From Variovorax sp. J22P240 (GTDB lineage: Bacteria; Pseudomonadota; Gammaproteobacteria; Burkholderiales; Burkholderiaceae_C), in the NCBI RefSeq assembly GCF_030316855.1, contig NZ_JASZYR010000001.1, forward strand, positions 558,001-622,000: a stretch of DNA of 64,000 nt, read 5' to 3'. Positions 34,156 to 42,701 of this stretch are shown piece after piece. Made by a program: the position numbers and the translations under genes. Position 1 is the first letter of the stretch. Each line of letters begins with the position of its first letter. The notes below the pieces were generated by a model, which saw only the letters and a program-made list of their open reading frames with translations, was not told the origin of the DNA and ran no database searches.

Positions 34156-34168
34156 GCCGCTCCGGGCG

Positions 34169-34215
34169 TTGGTGCGCCGCACCAAACCGGAGACTCGTGC
34201 GCCAGAACGGCGCAC
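34169..34215 (+). terminator. Tandem inverted repeats after the receptor gene
   Basis: Two perfect stems lie just after the stop: TTGGTGCG-C-CGCACCAA (34169-34185) and GTGCGCC-AGAAC-GGCGCAC (34197-34215), the latter followed by GCCTTTCGTTCT. The T-run is weak, so this is at best a modest terminator. They could also be binding sites for the nir promoter downstream. The order of half-sites (GTGC then GCAC) is the reverse of an NtrC site. Confidence 0.4.
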
Positions 34216-34286
34216 GCCTTTCGTTCTGACAGTCGGACGGGGACTGATTTCGGTGCCGAGCCGGGCCAAAGAGCCCCGGATCTGCA

Positions 34287-34302
34287 TGGCACGGAGATTG
34301 CG
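34287..34302 (+). promoter_or_regulatory. Sigma-54 promoter of the nir operon
   Basis: TGGCACG-GAGA-TTGCG, with GG at 34288-34289 and GC at 34300-34301 exactly ten bases apart, differs from the sigma-54 consensus only at the last position. Transcription would start near 34313, leaving a ~208-base leader before nirB. A perfect eight-base inverted repeat (ACGGAGAT-n6-ATCTCCGT, 34291-34312) overlaps the -12 region. Apart from this and the upstream stems, I see no gene in the 365 bp between the receptor and nirB. Confidence 0.75.
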
Positions 34303-34520
34303 TTATCTCCGTCACTGCTCCGTGGCGCTGATGCCGCGGGGCGGTGCCTCCGCTAATGACGGCGGGAGTCGAGCGAACCGAAAGCAATGACGCTGGCGGT
34401 TCGCCTGTTCCAACCCGATTCGCATCCGTTCCACGCGGGGGCACCACTGCAACAGGCTGATTGGCAGCCTGTCCGGTGGCCTGTACCCCGTCACGAGACC
34501 GGGTGTGTGCAGGACCCGAA

Positions 34521-37052
34521 ATGAAGATTGCAGTGATTGGCCACGGTATGGTGGGCCACAAGTTCCTCGAGCAACTCCACGAGCTCGGCGTCGTGGATGC
34601 GGAAGTCACGGTGCTGTGCGAGGAGCCTCGGCCCGCGTACGACCGCGTTCATCTGTCCGAATTCTTCTCCGGCAAGACCGCCGAAGACCTCTCGCTCGTC
34701 GAGCCAGGTTTCTTCGAGCGCACCGGCTACACGCTGAGGCTGGCTGCCAAGGCGGTCGCCATCGAGCGGCGCGACAACACCATCACCACCGCCGACGGCG
34801 AAGTGTTGCACTACGACAAGCTGGTGTTGGCCACGGGCTCCTTCCCCTTCGTGCCGGCGGTGCCGGGCCGCGACCGGCCCCACTGCTTTGTCTATCGGAC
34901 CATCGAAGATCTGGAAGCCATGAAGGCCTGCGGCGCCCGCTCCAAGACGGGCGTGGTCGTCGGCGGTGGCCTCCTGGGCCTTGAATGCGCCAAGGCGCTG
35001 CGCGACATGGGTCTGGAAACCCATGTCGTCGAATTCGCGCCGCGGCTGATGGCCGTGCAGGTGGACGAGGGCGGCGGGCGGGCGCTGCGCAACAGCATCG
35101 AGGCCCTGGGCGTGCACGTGCACACCGGCCGCAACACGGTGGAAATCGTCGATGGCGCGACGGCACGGCACCGCATGGTCTTCACCGACGGCACCCACCT
35201 GGAGACCGACATGATCGTGTTCTCCGCCGGCATCCGCCCCCGCGACGAACTGGCGCGCCAATGCGTGCTCGCGGTCGGGCCGCGCGGTGGCGTGGCGGTG
35301 GACAGCCACTGCCGCACGAGCGACCACGACGTCTATGCGATCGGCGAATGCGCCTCGTGGAACGAGCAGACCTTCGGTCTCGTCGCGCCGGGCTACGACA
35401 TGGCCCGCGTGGCCGCGAAGCACATCGCCGGGCAGGGCGACGCGGCCTTCACCGGCGCCGACATGAGCACCAAGCTCAAGCTCATGGGCGTGGACGTGGC
35501 GAGCATCGGCGACGCGCACGGCAAGACCCCGAAGTCGCGCTCCTACCAGTACATCAACGAGCACAAGCAGATCTACAAGAAGATCGTCGTCAGCGAAGAC
35601 GGCAAGCAACTGCTTGGCGCGGTGCTGGTCGGCGATGCCGCCGAGTACGGCACCCTGCTGCAGATGGCCCTCAATGGCATCACGCTGCCGGCCGATCCGG
35701 AGTTCCTGATCCTGCCGTCGAGCGACGGCAAGGCGAAGCCAGGCCTCGGCGTGGACTCGCTGCCCGACAGCGCGCAGATCTGTTCGTGCAACAGCGTCAC
35801 CAAGGGCCAGATCTGCGCGGCGGTCGGGGAGGGCGCATGCACCGTCGCCGAGCTCAAGGCCTGCACCAAGGCCGGCGCCACCTGCGGCGGCTGCGTTCCG
35901 CTGGTCGGCCAGGTGATGAAGGCGGAAATGGCCAAGCGCGGGCTGGCGGTCAACAACCATCTCTGTGAGCACTTCGCATACTCGCGCCAGGAGCTGTACC
36001 ACCTGGTTCGCGTCGGCGAGATCAGGAGCTTCGACGACCTGCTGGCCAAGCACGGCAAGGGCCTGGGCTGCGACATCTGCAAGCCCACGGCTGCGAGCAT
36101 CTTCGCGTCGTGCTGGAACGAATTCGTCCTCAAGAAGGGCCTGGCGGGGCTGCAGGACAGCAACGACTACTTCCTCGGCAACATCCAGAAGGACGGCAGC
36201 TACTCGGTCGTGCCGCGCATGCCCGGCGGCGAGGTCACTCCCGAAGGGCTGATCGCCGTGGGACAGGTGGCGAAGAAGTACGGTCTCTACACCAAGATCA
36301 CTGGCGGCCAGCGCGTGGACCTCTTCGGCGCACGCGTGGAGCAACTGCCGTCGATCTGGGAAGAGCTGATCGCCGCCGGCTTCGAATCCGGCCATGCCTA
36401 CGGCAAGTCGCTGCGCACGGTGAAGAGCTGTGTCGGTTCGACCTGGTGTCGCTACGGCGTGGACGACAGCGTGGGCCTCGCCGTCGAACTGGAGAACCGC
36501 TACAAGGGCTTGCGCGCACCGCACAAGATCAAGTTCGGCGTGTCGGGCTGCACCCGCGAATGCGCGGAAGCGCAAGGCAAGGACGTCGGCATCATCGCCA
36601 CCGACAAGGGCTGGAATCTCTACGTGTGCGGCAACGGCGGCATGAAGCCGCGCCACGCCGAGTTGATCGCCACGGACCTCGACAAGGCCGGGTTGATTCG
36701 CCTGATCGACCGCTTCCTGATGTTCTATGTGCGCACGGCGGACCGCCTGCAGCGCACCAGCACGTGGCGCGAGAGCCTCGAAGGCGGGCTGGACTACCTG
36801 AAGGGCGTGCTCATCCAGGACACCCTCGGACTGGGCGCTGAACTCGAAGCCCAGATGCAGCACGTGGTCGACACCTACCAGTGCGAGTGGAAGACCGCGG
36901 TGACCGACCCGGCCACGCGACAGCGCTTCCGCTCCTTCGTCAACAGCGAGAAGCCGGACGAGCACATCGTGTTCGTGGAGGAGCGCGGCCAGCGTCGGCC
37001 CGCCCGCGTGGAAGAACGCGCCGAAGCTGCCACCGACGTGGCCAGCGTCTGA
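34521..37052 (+). CDS. nirB: Assimilatory nitrite reductase large subunit NirB
   Basis: An 843-residue cytoplasmic NAD(P)H-dependent nitrite reductase that makes ammonium. The N-terminal FAD/NAD part starts KIAVIGHGMVG and has GVVVGGGLLGLECA. A BFD-type [2Fe-2S] region follows at ~415-470 (CSCNSVTKGQIC and ATCGGC). The sulfite/nitrite reductase half carries the siroheme-[4Fe-4S] ligands in SCVGSTWCRYG and VSGCTRECAEA. All expected cysteines are present. The ATG at 34521 begins exactly at the FAD strand. nirD follows after 20 bp. Confidence 0.96.
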   Translation: MKIAVIGHGMVGHKFLEQLHELGVVDAEVTVLCEEPRPAYDRVHLSEFFSGKTAEDLSLVEPGFFERTGYTLRLAAKAVAIERRDNTITTADGEVLHYDKLVLATGSFPFVPAVPGRDRPHCFVYRTIEDLEAMKACGARSKTGVVVGGGLLGLECAKALRDMGLETHVVEFAPRLMAVQVDEGGGRALRNSIEALGVHVHTGRNTVEIVDGATARHRMVFTDGTHLETDMIVFSAGIRPRDELARQCVLAVGPRGGVAVDSHCRTSDHDVYAIGECASWNEQTFGLVAPGYDMARVAAKHIAGQGDAAFTGADMSTKLKLMGVDVASIGDAHGKTPKSRSYQYINEHKQIYKKIVVSEDGKQLLGAVLVGDAAEYGTLLQMALNGITLPADPEFLILPSSDGKAKPGLGVDSLPDSAQICSCNSVTKGQICAAVGEGACTVAELKACTKAGATCGGCVPLVGQVMKAEMAKRGLAVNNHLCEHFAYSRQELYHLVRVGEIRSFDDLLAKHGKGLGCDICKPTAASIFASCWNEFVLKKGLAGLQDSNDYFLGNIQKDGSYSVVPRMPGGEVTPEGLIAVGQVAKKYGLYTKITGGQRVDLFGARVEQLPSIWEELIAAGFESGHAYGKSLRTVKSCVGSTWCRYGVDDSVGLAVELENRYKGLRAPHKIKFGVSGCTRECAEAQGKDVGIIATDKGWNLYVCGNGGMKPRHAELIATDLDKAGLIRLIDRFLMFYVRTADRLQRTSTWRESLEGGLDYLKGVLIQDTLGLGAELEAQMQHVVDTYQCEWKTAVTDPATRQRFRSFVNSEKPDEHIVFVEERGQRRPARVEERAEAATDVASV

Positions 37053-37072
37053 ACGCCCCGAGGACATTCCAG

Positions 37073-37414
37073 ATGACCACAGAAACTCTCCATTGGACGG
37101 CGGTCTGCGCCGCCAGCGACATCCTGCCGAACACCGGCGTGTGCGCCCTCGTCGACGGCGTGCATGTCGCCATCTTCCGCGTCGGCCAGGATCAGGAGCT
37201 CTACGCCATCGACAACGTGGACCCCAGGGCGCAGGCCAGCGTGCTCTCGCGCGGACTGGTCGGCAGCATGGGCGACCGGATCGTCGTCGCCTCGCCGCTC
37301 TACAAGAACCACTTCGACCTGCGCAACGGCGAATGCCTGGAAGCGCCCGAGCACTCCGTGCGGGCGCATGCCGTGCGATTGCACGAGGGCCGCGTGCTCG
37401 TCGCGCTCGCCTGA
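37073..37414 (+). CDS. nirD: Nitrite reductase small subunit NirD
   Basis: A 113-residue Rieske-fold protein that partners NirB. The fold is recognisable (VALFR-like VHVAIFRV, LYAIDNVDP, PLYKNHFDLRNGECL) but the CxH and CxxH iron-sulfur ligands are absent, as is normal for NirD. It lies between nirB and the formate/nitrite channel. Confidence 0.93.
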   Translation: MTTETLHWTAVCAASDILPNTGVCALVDGVHVAIFRVGQDQELYAIDNVDPRAQASVLSRGLVGSMGDRIVVASPLYKNHFDLRNGECLEAPEHSVRAHAVRLHEGRVLVALA

Positions 37415-37483
37415 TCCTCGCCAGGCCTTCGACGGCTTCACTGCTTCTCCTTCTTCTTCTCTTTCAAGTCCCCAAGGAATCCC

Positions 37484-38296
37484 ATGGCCTACCTAGCTCC
37501 CGCCGAGTTCGTCACCAAGATGGTCGACGCCGGCGAATCCAAGCTCCTGATGTCCACCCGCGACACGCTGATTCGCTCCTACATGGCCGGTGCCATCCTG
37601 GCGCTGGCGGCGGCCTTCGCCGTCACCGTCAGCGTCAACACGGGCAATGCGCTGGTCGGCGCGATGCTCTTCCCGGTGGGCTTCATCATGCTGTACCTGA
37701 TGGGCTTCGACCTGCTGACCGGCGTCTTCACGCTCGTGCCGCTGGCCGTGCTGGACAAGCGCCCCGGCGCCACCTGGCGCGGCTGCTTCCGCAACTGGGG
37801 GCTGGTGTTCGTCGGCAACTTCGCGGGCGCGCTGACGGTCGCGGTGTTCATGGCGGTCATCTTCACCTTCGGGTTCAGCGAGGCTCCCAATGCGGTCGGC
37901 GAGAAGCTCGGTCATATCGGCGAAGGCCGGACGCTGGGCTATGCCGCTCACGGCGCCGCCGGCATGCTGACGCTGTTCATCCGTGGCGTGATGTGCAACT
38001 GGATGGTGTCCACCGGCGTGGTCGCCGCGATGATGTCCACCACGGTGTCAGGCAAGGCCATCGGCATGTGGATGCCCGTGATGATCTTCTTCTACATGGG
38101 CTTCGAGCATTCGATCGTCAACATGTTCCTGTTCCCCACCGGCTTGCTGCTGGGCGGCAAGTTCACCCTGATGGACTACTTGATCTGGAACGAGATCCCG
38201 ACGGTGCTGGGGAACCTGGTCGGCGGCTTGACCTTCGTCGGCTTGACGCTGTACTCGACCCACTACAAGACGGCGCCCAAGCGCGCCCTGAGCTGA
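37484..38296 (+). CDS. Formate/nitrite transporter (FNT family, NirC-like)
   Basis: A 270-residue pentameric FNT-type channel with six membrane segments. The family motif near GNALVGAMLFPVGFIMLYLMGFDLLTGVF and the later IRGVMCNWMVSTGVV and MGFEHSIVNMF are clear, with the central His in FEHS. In the nirBD context, nitrite import or export is the likely role; formate cannot be excluded. A pyrimidine-rich tract precedes the AAGGAA ribosome site. Confidence 0.9.
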   Translation: MAYLAPAEFVTKMVDAGESKLLMSTRDTLIRSYMAGAILALAAAFAVTVSVNTGNALVGAMLFPVGFIMLYLMGFDLLTGVFTLVPLAVLDKRPGATWRGCFRNWGLVFVGNFAGALTVAVFMAVIFTFGFSEAPNAVGEKLGHIGEGRTLGYAAHGAAGMLTLFIRGVMCNWMVSTGVVAAMMSTTVSGKAIGMWMPVMIFFYMGFEHSIVNMFLFPTGLLLGGKFTLMDYLIWNEIPTVLGNLVGGLTFVGLTLYSTHYKTAPKRALS

Positions 38297-38304
38297 GCGG
38301 CAGC

Positions 38305-40041
38305 TTGCAAAAAGCCTTGCGCGTGACCCTCGGCCAGCATTCGCTGGCCGGGCCCGGTTCGGTCAACCAGGACTTCCACGGCGCCATGCTGCCGGAGGGG
38401 TCGCTGCGAAACTCCAAGGGCATCGCGGTCGCGCTCGCCGACGGGATCGGCTCCAGCCGCGTGAGCCAGGTGGCGAGCGCCGCGGCGGTGCGCGGCTTTC
38501 TCGACGACTATTACGCAACCTCCGATGCCTGGTCGGTGCGCCGCTCGGCCCGGCGGGTGCTGAGCGCCACGAACTCGTGGCTGCACGCCCAGACGATGCG
38601 CAGCGACGCGCGCTTCGACAAGGACAGCGGCTACGTGTGCACCTTCAGCGCGCTGATCCTCAAGGGTCGGGACGTGCATCTGCTGCATGTCGGCGATGCG
38701 CGAATCCTTCGCCTGCACCCCAACGCCCTGGAACAACTGACGGAAGACCACCGCATTCACCTCTCGTCGGCCGAGTCGTACCTGGGGCGCGCGCTGGGAG
38801 CGGGCCCCCATGTGGAGATCGACTACCGCTGCTGGGAGGCGGAAGTCGGCGAGGTCTACGTGCTGGCCACCGACGGCGCCTACGCGCATCTCGACGCCGA
38901 AGCGGTGCACCATGCGCTTGCCCGATGCGGCGATGACTTCGATGAGGCCGCCCGCCTGCTGGCGGCTGCAGCGCATGCGAAGGGCGGCGACGACGACAGC
39001 ACCGTCCAGCTCCTGCGCATCGATCAACTCCCGGCGGCGGACGTGGCGCAATTGCAGCTGCAGCGCGAGGGCCTGGCAATTCCCCCACCGCTGGCGCCGC
39101 GGGCCAGCTTCGAGGGCTTCGCGCTCGTCCGCGAACTGCACGTCAGCTCGCGCAGCCATGTGCACCTGGCCGTCGACGAGGCGACCGGGCAGCAGGTGGT
39201 GCTGAAGCTGCCTTCGGTCGACTTGCGCGACGACCCGGACTACCTGGACCGCTTCGTTCTCGAAGAATGGGTGGCGCGGCGCATCGACAGCATCCACGTG
39301 CTCAAGGCCAGCCCGATCGACCGGGCGCGCGGCCACCTGTACGTCGCGATGGAATACATCGACGGCCAGACGCTGGCGCAATGGATGGTCGACCATCCCG
39401 CGCCTGCGCTGGACAGCGTGCGCAGCATCGTCGAGCAGTTGGCCAAGGGGCTGCAGGCGCTTCACGGCAAGGAGATGCTGCACCAGGACATCCGCCCCGA
39501 GAACGTGATGATCGACCGCACCGGCACCGTCAAGATCATCGATCTCGCATCGACGCATGTGGCGGGTCTGGTCGACGGCGCGCGCGAGAGCCGTGCACTC
39601 GCCATCGAGGGCACCTTGCAGTACACCGCGCCGGAGTACTTCGCCGGTCATGGTGGCAGCGCACGATCGGATCTGTTCTCGCTGGCGGTCATGGCCTACC
39701 AGATGCTCACGAAGCAGTTGCCGTACGGCCTGCATGTCTCGCGGGTCCGGTCCAGCGCAGACACGCATCGCCTGCGCTACGTGCCGGTGCGCCACTTCCG
39801 GCCCGACCTGCCCGAGTGGGTCGATGCCGTGCTGCAGAAGGCGTTGCACCCGGACCCGGTCAAGCGGCAGGAAGCGGTGTCCGAGTTCGTGCACGACCTC
39901 CGAGTACCGGGGCAGGAGTTCCTTCGTCCGAGGCTGCCGCCCCTGATCGAACGGCATCCTGTGCTCTTCTGGCAGTGCACGACCGTGCTGCTGGCCGCGG
40001 CCGTGCTGTTGCTGCTGGGGCTGCGCTTCGCCGGGCAGTGA
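38305..40041 (+). CDS. PP2C phosphatase-Ser/Thr kinase fusion, membrane anchored
   Basis: About 578 residues joining a PP2C-type phosphatase (residues ~5-240) to a protein kinase (~255-520) and one C-terminal membrane helix (~548-572). PP2C metal motifs are ADGIGSS, VGDARIL, LATDGAY and GGDDDST. In the kinase, the ATP Lys is in VVLKLPS and the catalytic loop is HQDIRPENV (HQD for HRD). The metal Asp is in KIIDLAS (DLA for DFG) and the glycine loop is poor, so kinase activity may be low or modified. The frame is open upstream; TTG 38305, TTG 38317 or GTG 38323 could start it. Similar fusions accompany nitrate and nitrite assimilation genes in other Proteobacteria; targets are not known. Confidence 0.85.
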   Translation: MQKALRVTLGQHSLAGPGSVNQDFHGAMLPEGSLRNSKGIAVALADGIGSSRVSQVASAAAVRGFLDDYYATSDAWSVRRSARRVLSATNSWLHAQTMRSDARFDKDSGYVCTFSALILKGRDVHLLHVGDARILRLHPNALEQLTEDHRIHLSSAESYLGRALGAGPHVEIDYRCWEAEVGEVYVLATDGAYAHLDAEAVHHALARCGDDFDEAARLLAAAAHAKGGDDDSTVQLLRIDQLPAADVAQLQLQREGLAIPPPLAPRASFEGFALVRELHVSSRSHVHLAVDEATGQQVVLKLPSVDLRDDPDYLDRFVLEEWVARRIDSIHVLKASPIDRARGHLYVAMEYIDGQTLAQWMVDHPAPALDSVRSIVEQLAKGLQALHGKEMLHQDIRPENVMIDRTGTVKIIDLASTHVAGLVDGARESRALAIEGTLQYTAPEYFAGHGGSARSDLFSLAVMAYQMLTKQLPYGLHVSRVRSSADTHRLRYVPVRHFRPDLPEWVDAVLQKALHPDPVKRQEAVSEFVHDLRVPGQEFLRPRLPPLIERHPVLFWQCTTVLLAAAVLLLLGLRFAGQ

Positions 40042-40114
40042 CCCGGCAGGCCCGGGCGGTCAGCTCGGATGCAACTCAGCGTCACGAGGAACGAGGCCGT
40101 CTCGAGCGCGGGTT

Positions 40115-40639
40115 CTACCAGGTCACGCGCGAACCCGAATCCGTTGCGCAGTACGACGCGGTCACGTTGCCGGCTGCGTCGATGATCTGTCCCGCGATCG
40201 TGCCCGTGTAGCTGTTGCCGTCCGCGGACAAGGTTCGGGTGACCTTGGCCTTCTGCGTGCCGGCGAGCGTGCCGTCCGGGTTGAACCGCATGAACACAAG
40301 CGTCAAGGTGTAGTCGCTTCCGGACTCGCGCTTCCAGGTTCCGAATGCAGAGCCCTGCGAGGTCGGAGGGCGGGAGTTGTCGAACGAGGCCGTGCCGCCT
40401 GCGTTGAACATGCCGAATCCCTTGAAGCTGGCCAACGCTGCGCCGGTGTTGCAGTCCTTGCCGGTCGCCGTCGAGTCCCACACGCCGACGATCGGGTCTG
40501 GCGCGACGATCGTTTCGCCCGCTGCAAAGGCGTTGCCGAAGCCACCTCCGCCGCCGCCGCAGGCCTGGATCATCAGCATGGTTGTCGCGACCGATGCGCT
40601 GACAAGCGTGAATGTGTAGAGCGCTTGAGACTTGGCCAT
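40115..40639 (-). CDS. Small predicted lipoprotein of unknown function
   Basis: A 174-residue protein with a signal peptide and lipobox (MLMIQAC, Cys27) followed by a six-glycine stretch. The mature part contains VGVWDSTATGKDC, FGTWKRES, TLTLVFMRFNPDGTL and SYTGTIAGQIIDAAGNV, a repeated strand pattern suggesting a small beta structure. Two further Cys residues (in KDCNTG and SYCATD) could form a disulfide. No family recognised. It is divergent from the CadC-like regulator. Confidence 0.7.
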   Translation of the reverse strand: MAKSQALYTFTLVSASVATTMLMIQACGGGGGGFGNAFAAGETIVAPDPIVGVWDSTATGKDCNTGAALASFKGFGMFNAGGTASFDNSRPPTSQGSAFGTWKRESGSDYTLTLVFMRFNPDGTLAGTQKAKVTRTLSADGNSYTGTIAGQIIDAAGNVTASYCATDSGSRVTW

Positions 40640-40710
40640 GAGGGACTCCAGGAGTTGGATGGGGTGCCTTCACCATGGCGGCATTCGGCGCGACCGTCAT
40701 TCAGCAAGCT

Positions 40711-40736
40711 TGAAAGATTCCTGAAAAAGCCTGAAA
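40711..40736. promoter_or_regulatory. TGAAA direct repeats with helical spacing
   Basis: Three TGAAA boxes start at 40711, 40722 and 40732, i.e. every 10-11 bp, just before the start of the winged-helix regulator. This spacing is typical of OmpR/PhoB/CadC-type winged-helix proteins bound in tandem. It may serve autoregulation or activation of the divergent lipoprotein gene, whose start is ~72-97 bp away. Confidence 0.5.
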
Positions 40737-40743
40737 TTCGGCC

Positions 40744-42657
40744 ATGACCGACCCAGACGCCTACGAGTTCGGCGGGTTCGTACTGCAGCCGGCTCAGCGG
40801 CGGGTGCTGCGCGGCGATGGCACGTCGGTCGAACTCACGCCGCGCCTGTTCAGTGCGCTCCTCTTCTTTGTGGAGCATCCGGGCGACCTGCTCTCCAAGG
40901 AAGTCCTGTTGCAGTCGCTCTGGCCAGGACTGGTCGTCGAGGAGAACAATCTCAGCCAGGTGGTGGCGGGCTTGCGGCGGGCCTTGGGTGACGACGCTCA
41001 AGGCCGCCGCTTCATCCAGACCGTGCCGCGGCACGGATTCCGTTTCGTTGCACCTGTGACGAGGCCCGTCGCGCTGCCAAGGAAGATCGCTCCGAACGAG
41101 AGTACCGCGGCGTCTCCCGATCCGGCGCCTGCGGATACGTGGCACCGCCGCCCATTGCTCCTTACTCTCGGCGCGGGTGCGGCCGTTGCACTCGGCGGAG
41201 CGGGCTGGTGGGCCTCGCGCCATCCGCTGCGGGTTGCCCGCTCGACCGCCACGCTCGCGGTGCTGCCTTTCAAGCCGCTCGCGGCAGAAGGCCGGGATGA
41301 GTTGCTTGAACTCGGCATGGCCGACAGCTTGATCTCCAGGCTTTCCACTGTGCCGGGCCTGGTCGTGCGGTCGACCGGTTCGGTGCGGCAGTATGCAGGT
41401 CCCATGCAAGACCCGGTGCGCGCCGCAAGGGAGCTCGAGGTGAGCTGGATCGTCGACGGCTCGCTGCAGCGGCGCGGCGAGTGGTTGCGCACCACGGCCC
41501 GGCTGCTGCATGCGTTCGACGGCGTGGCCGCATGGAGCGGGAGCTTCGACGAGAAGTTCACCAACGTCTTCGACGTTCAGGACCAAATCTCGAACAGGGT
41601 GATGCAGGCTCTGTTGCCCGTGCTGCATGCGGGACTGGGTACCCCTCCGAGACCTCTCGACATCGGCGGCACGCGCGACAAGGATGCCTATCAACTCTAC
41701 CTGGCGGCCCGATGGCGGGCGCAGGGAGGACGGGCTCGAGAGGTCGAGAAGGGCCTGGCGCTGCTCAACCAGGCCATCAGCATCGATCCCTCCTATGCGA
41801 TGGCCTGGGTGGAGCTGTCCCAGGTCCATCGGCGCAAGTTGTGGAACTCCGATGGTTTGGCCTCCGAGGTGTTCGAGCCCGCCGATGCTGCGTTGCGGCG
41901 AGCGCTGCAGTTGGTCCCGAATTTGGCGGAGGGCCATGCCGGCCTGGGCTTCAGCCGCTTCTGGTTCGACTTCGATTGGCCCGGCGCCGAACAGGCATTT
42001 CGGCGCGCGCTGACCCTCAATCCCAATACTGCGACCGCGCATTGGGGTCTGGCACTGCTGCTCCTGAGCCAAGGCCGCCTCGCCGACGGATTCGTCCACT
42101 TGCGAGCAGCGCGCTCGCTCGACCCGATGTCCCCGGTCTACAACACGCTGGAGGCGGGCCTTCTCTGCGCCGACGGGCAGTTGGAAGCAGCGCGCATGCG
42201 CCTGAACCGTTCGCTGGACATTTCGCCCGATCTTTGGCTGACCCATCTCGCTGCGGGCTTGCTACACCTGGCTGCACAGCGCCCGGAACAAGGCATCGCC
42301 GCCATCCGACGCGCCGTGGCGTTGGCCGACGGCACGACCCGGCCCCGGTCAGTGCTCGGAGTGCAACTGGCGCGCCTCGGAGAGATCGAAGAGGTTCGAT
42401 CGATACAGCGGCAGCTGTTGACCGAATCCAGAGAGCGCCACGTCGCCCCGACCACCATTGCATCGTTGCATGCGGCATTGGGTGAAGTGGAGCCGGCCCT
42501 CGCGGCACTGGAGCAGGGCTTCAGGTTGCGGGAGACACGGATGGTGTTTCTCAAGGACGATCCGCATTGGACGAGCCTGCGCGCCGAGCCGCGCTTCGTG
42601 GCGCTGATGAAAGCCCTCAAGCTGGATCGCTACGGACCCGGCCTGTCGCCGATCTGA
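40744..42657 (+). CDS. CadC-like winged-helix regulator with TolB-like and TPR regions
   Basis: A 637-residue protein. The OmpR/CadC-type DNA-binding domain (~8-105) has VELTPRLFSALLFFVEHPGDLLSKEVLLQSLWPG and RRFIQTVPRHGFRFVAPV. A hydrophobic segment at ~138-158 may anchor it in the inner membrane. The next part (AVLPFKPLAAEGRDELLELGMADSLISRL to VDGSLQRRGEWLRTTARLL) is the domain often found with adenylate-cyclase-like and ToxR-like regulators. TPR-like helices fill ~290-600. Signal and targets are not known. Close to its start lie the TGAAA repeats. Confidence 0.82.
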   Translation: MTDPDAYEFGGFVLQPAQRRVLRGDGTSVELTPRLFSALLFFVEHPGDLLSKEVLLQSLWPGLVVEENNLSQVVAGLRRALGDDAQGRRFIQTVPRHGFRFVAPVTRPVALPRKIAPNESTAASPDPAPADTWHRRPLLLTLGAGAAVALGGAGWWASRHPLRVARSTATLAVLPFKPLAAEGRDELLELGMADSLISRLSTVPGLVVRSTGSVRQYAGPMQDPVRAARELEVSWIVDGSLQRRGEWLRTTARLLHAFDGVAAWSGSFDEKFTNVFDVQDQISNRVMQALLPVLHAGLGTPPRPLDIGGTRDKDAYQLYLAARWRAQGGRAREVEKGLALLNQAISIDPSYAMAWVELSQVHRRKLWNSDGLASEVFEPADAALRRALQLVPNLAEGHAGLGFSRFWFDFDWPGAEQAFRRALTLNPNTATAHWGLALLLLSQGRLADGFVHLRAARSLDPMSPVYNTLEAGLLCADGQLEAARMRLNRSLDISPDLWLTHLAAGLLHLAAQRPEQGIAAIRRAVALADGTTRPRSVLGVQLARLGEIEEVRSIQRQLLTESRERHVAPTTIASLHAALGEVEPALAALEQGFRLRETRMVFLKDDPHWTSLRAEPRFVALMKALKLDRYGPGLSPI

Positions 42658-42701
42658 GCTTGCCCGCCAAGAACATTGTTGCGATTCCGCCGAAGGCCCC
42701 G

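Noticed and set aside
34169-34215. NtrC binding sites upstream of the sigma-54 promoter
   Set aside because: The half-sites are in the opposite order (GTGC then GCAC) and the spacing is wrong for an NtrC site.
34260-34312. ANTAR-type (NasT/NasR) tandem-hairpin antitermination leader before nirB
   Set aside because: Two hairpins with ~six-base loops can be drawn, but the loops do not have the expected A1 and G4 pair and the second overlaps the sigma-54 -12 element, where it would lie before the transcription start.
34491-37067. An 858-codon minus-strand frame opposite nirB
   Set aside because: Same reason: NirB is certain and the opposite translation is low-complexity.
37073-37414. Rieske [2Fe-2S] protein
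   Set aside because: The fold is present but the Cys and His ligands are missing, as in NirD subunits.
37093-38304. N-terminal extension of the phosphatase-kinase through nirD and nirC
   Set aside because: It would overlap two certain genes in another frame and has no conserved content.
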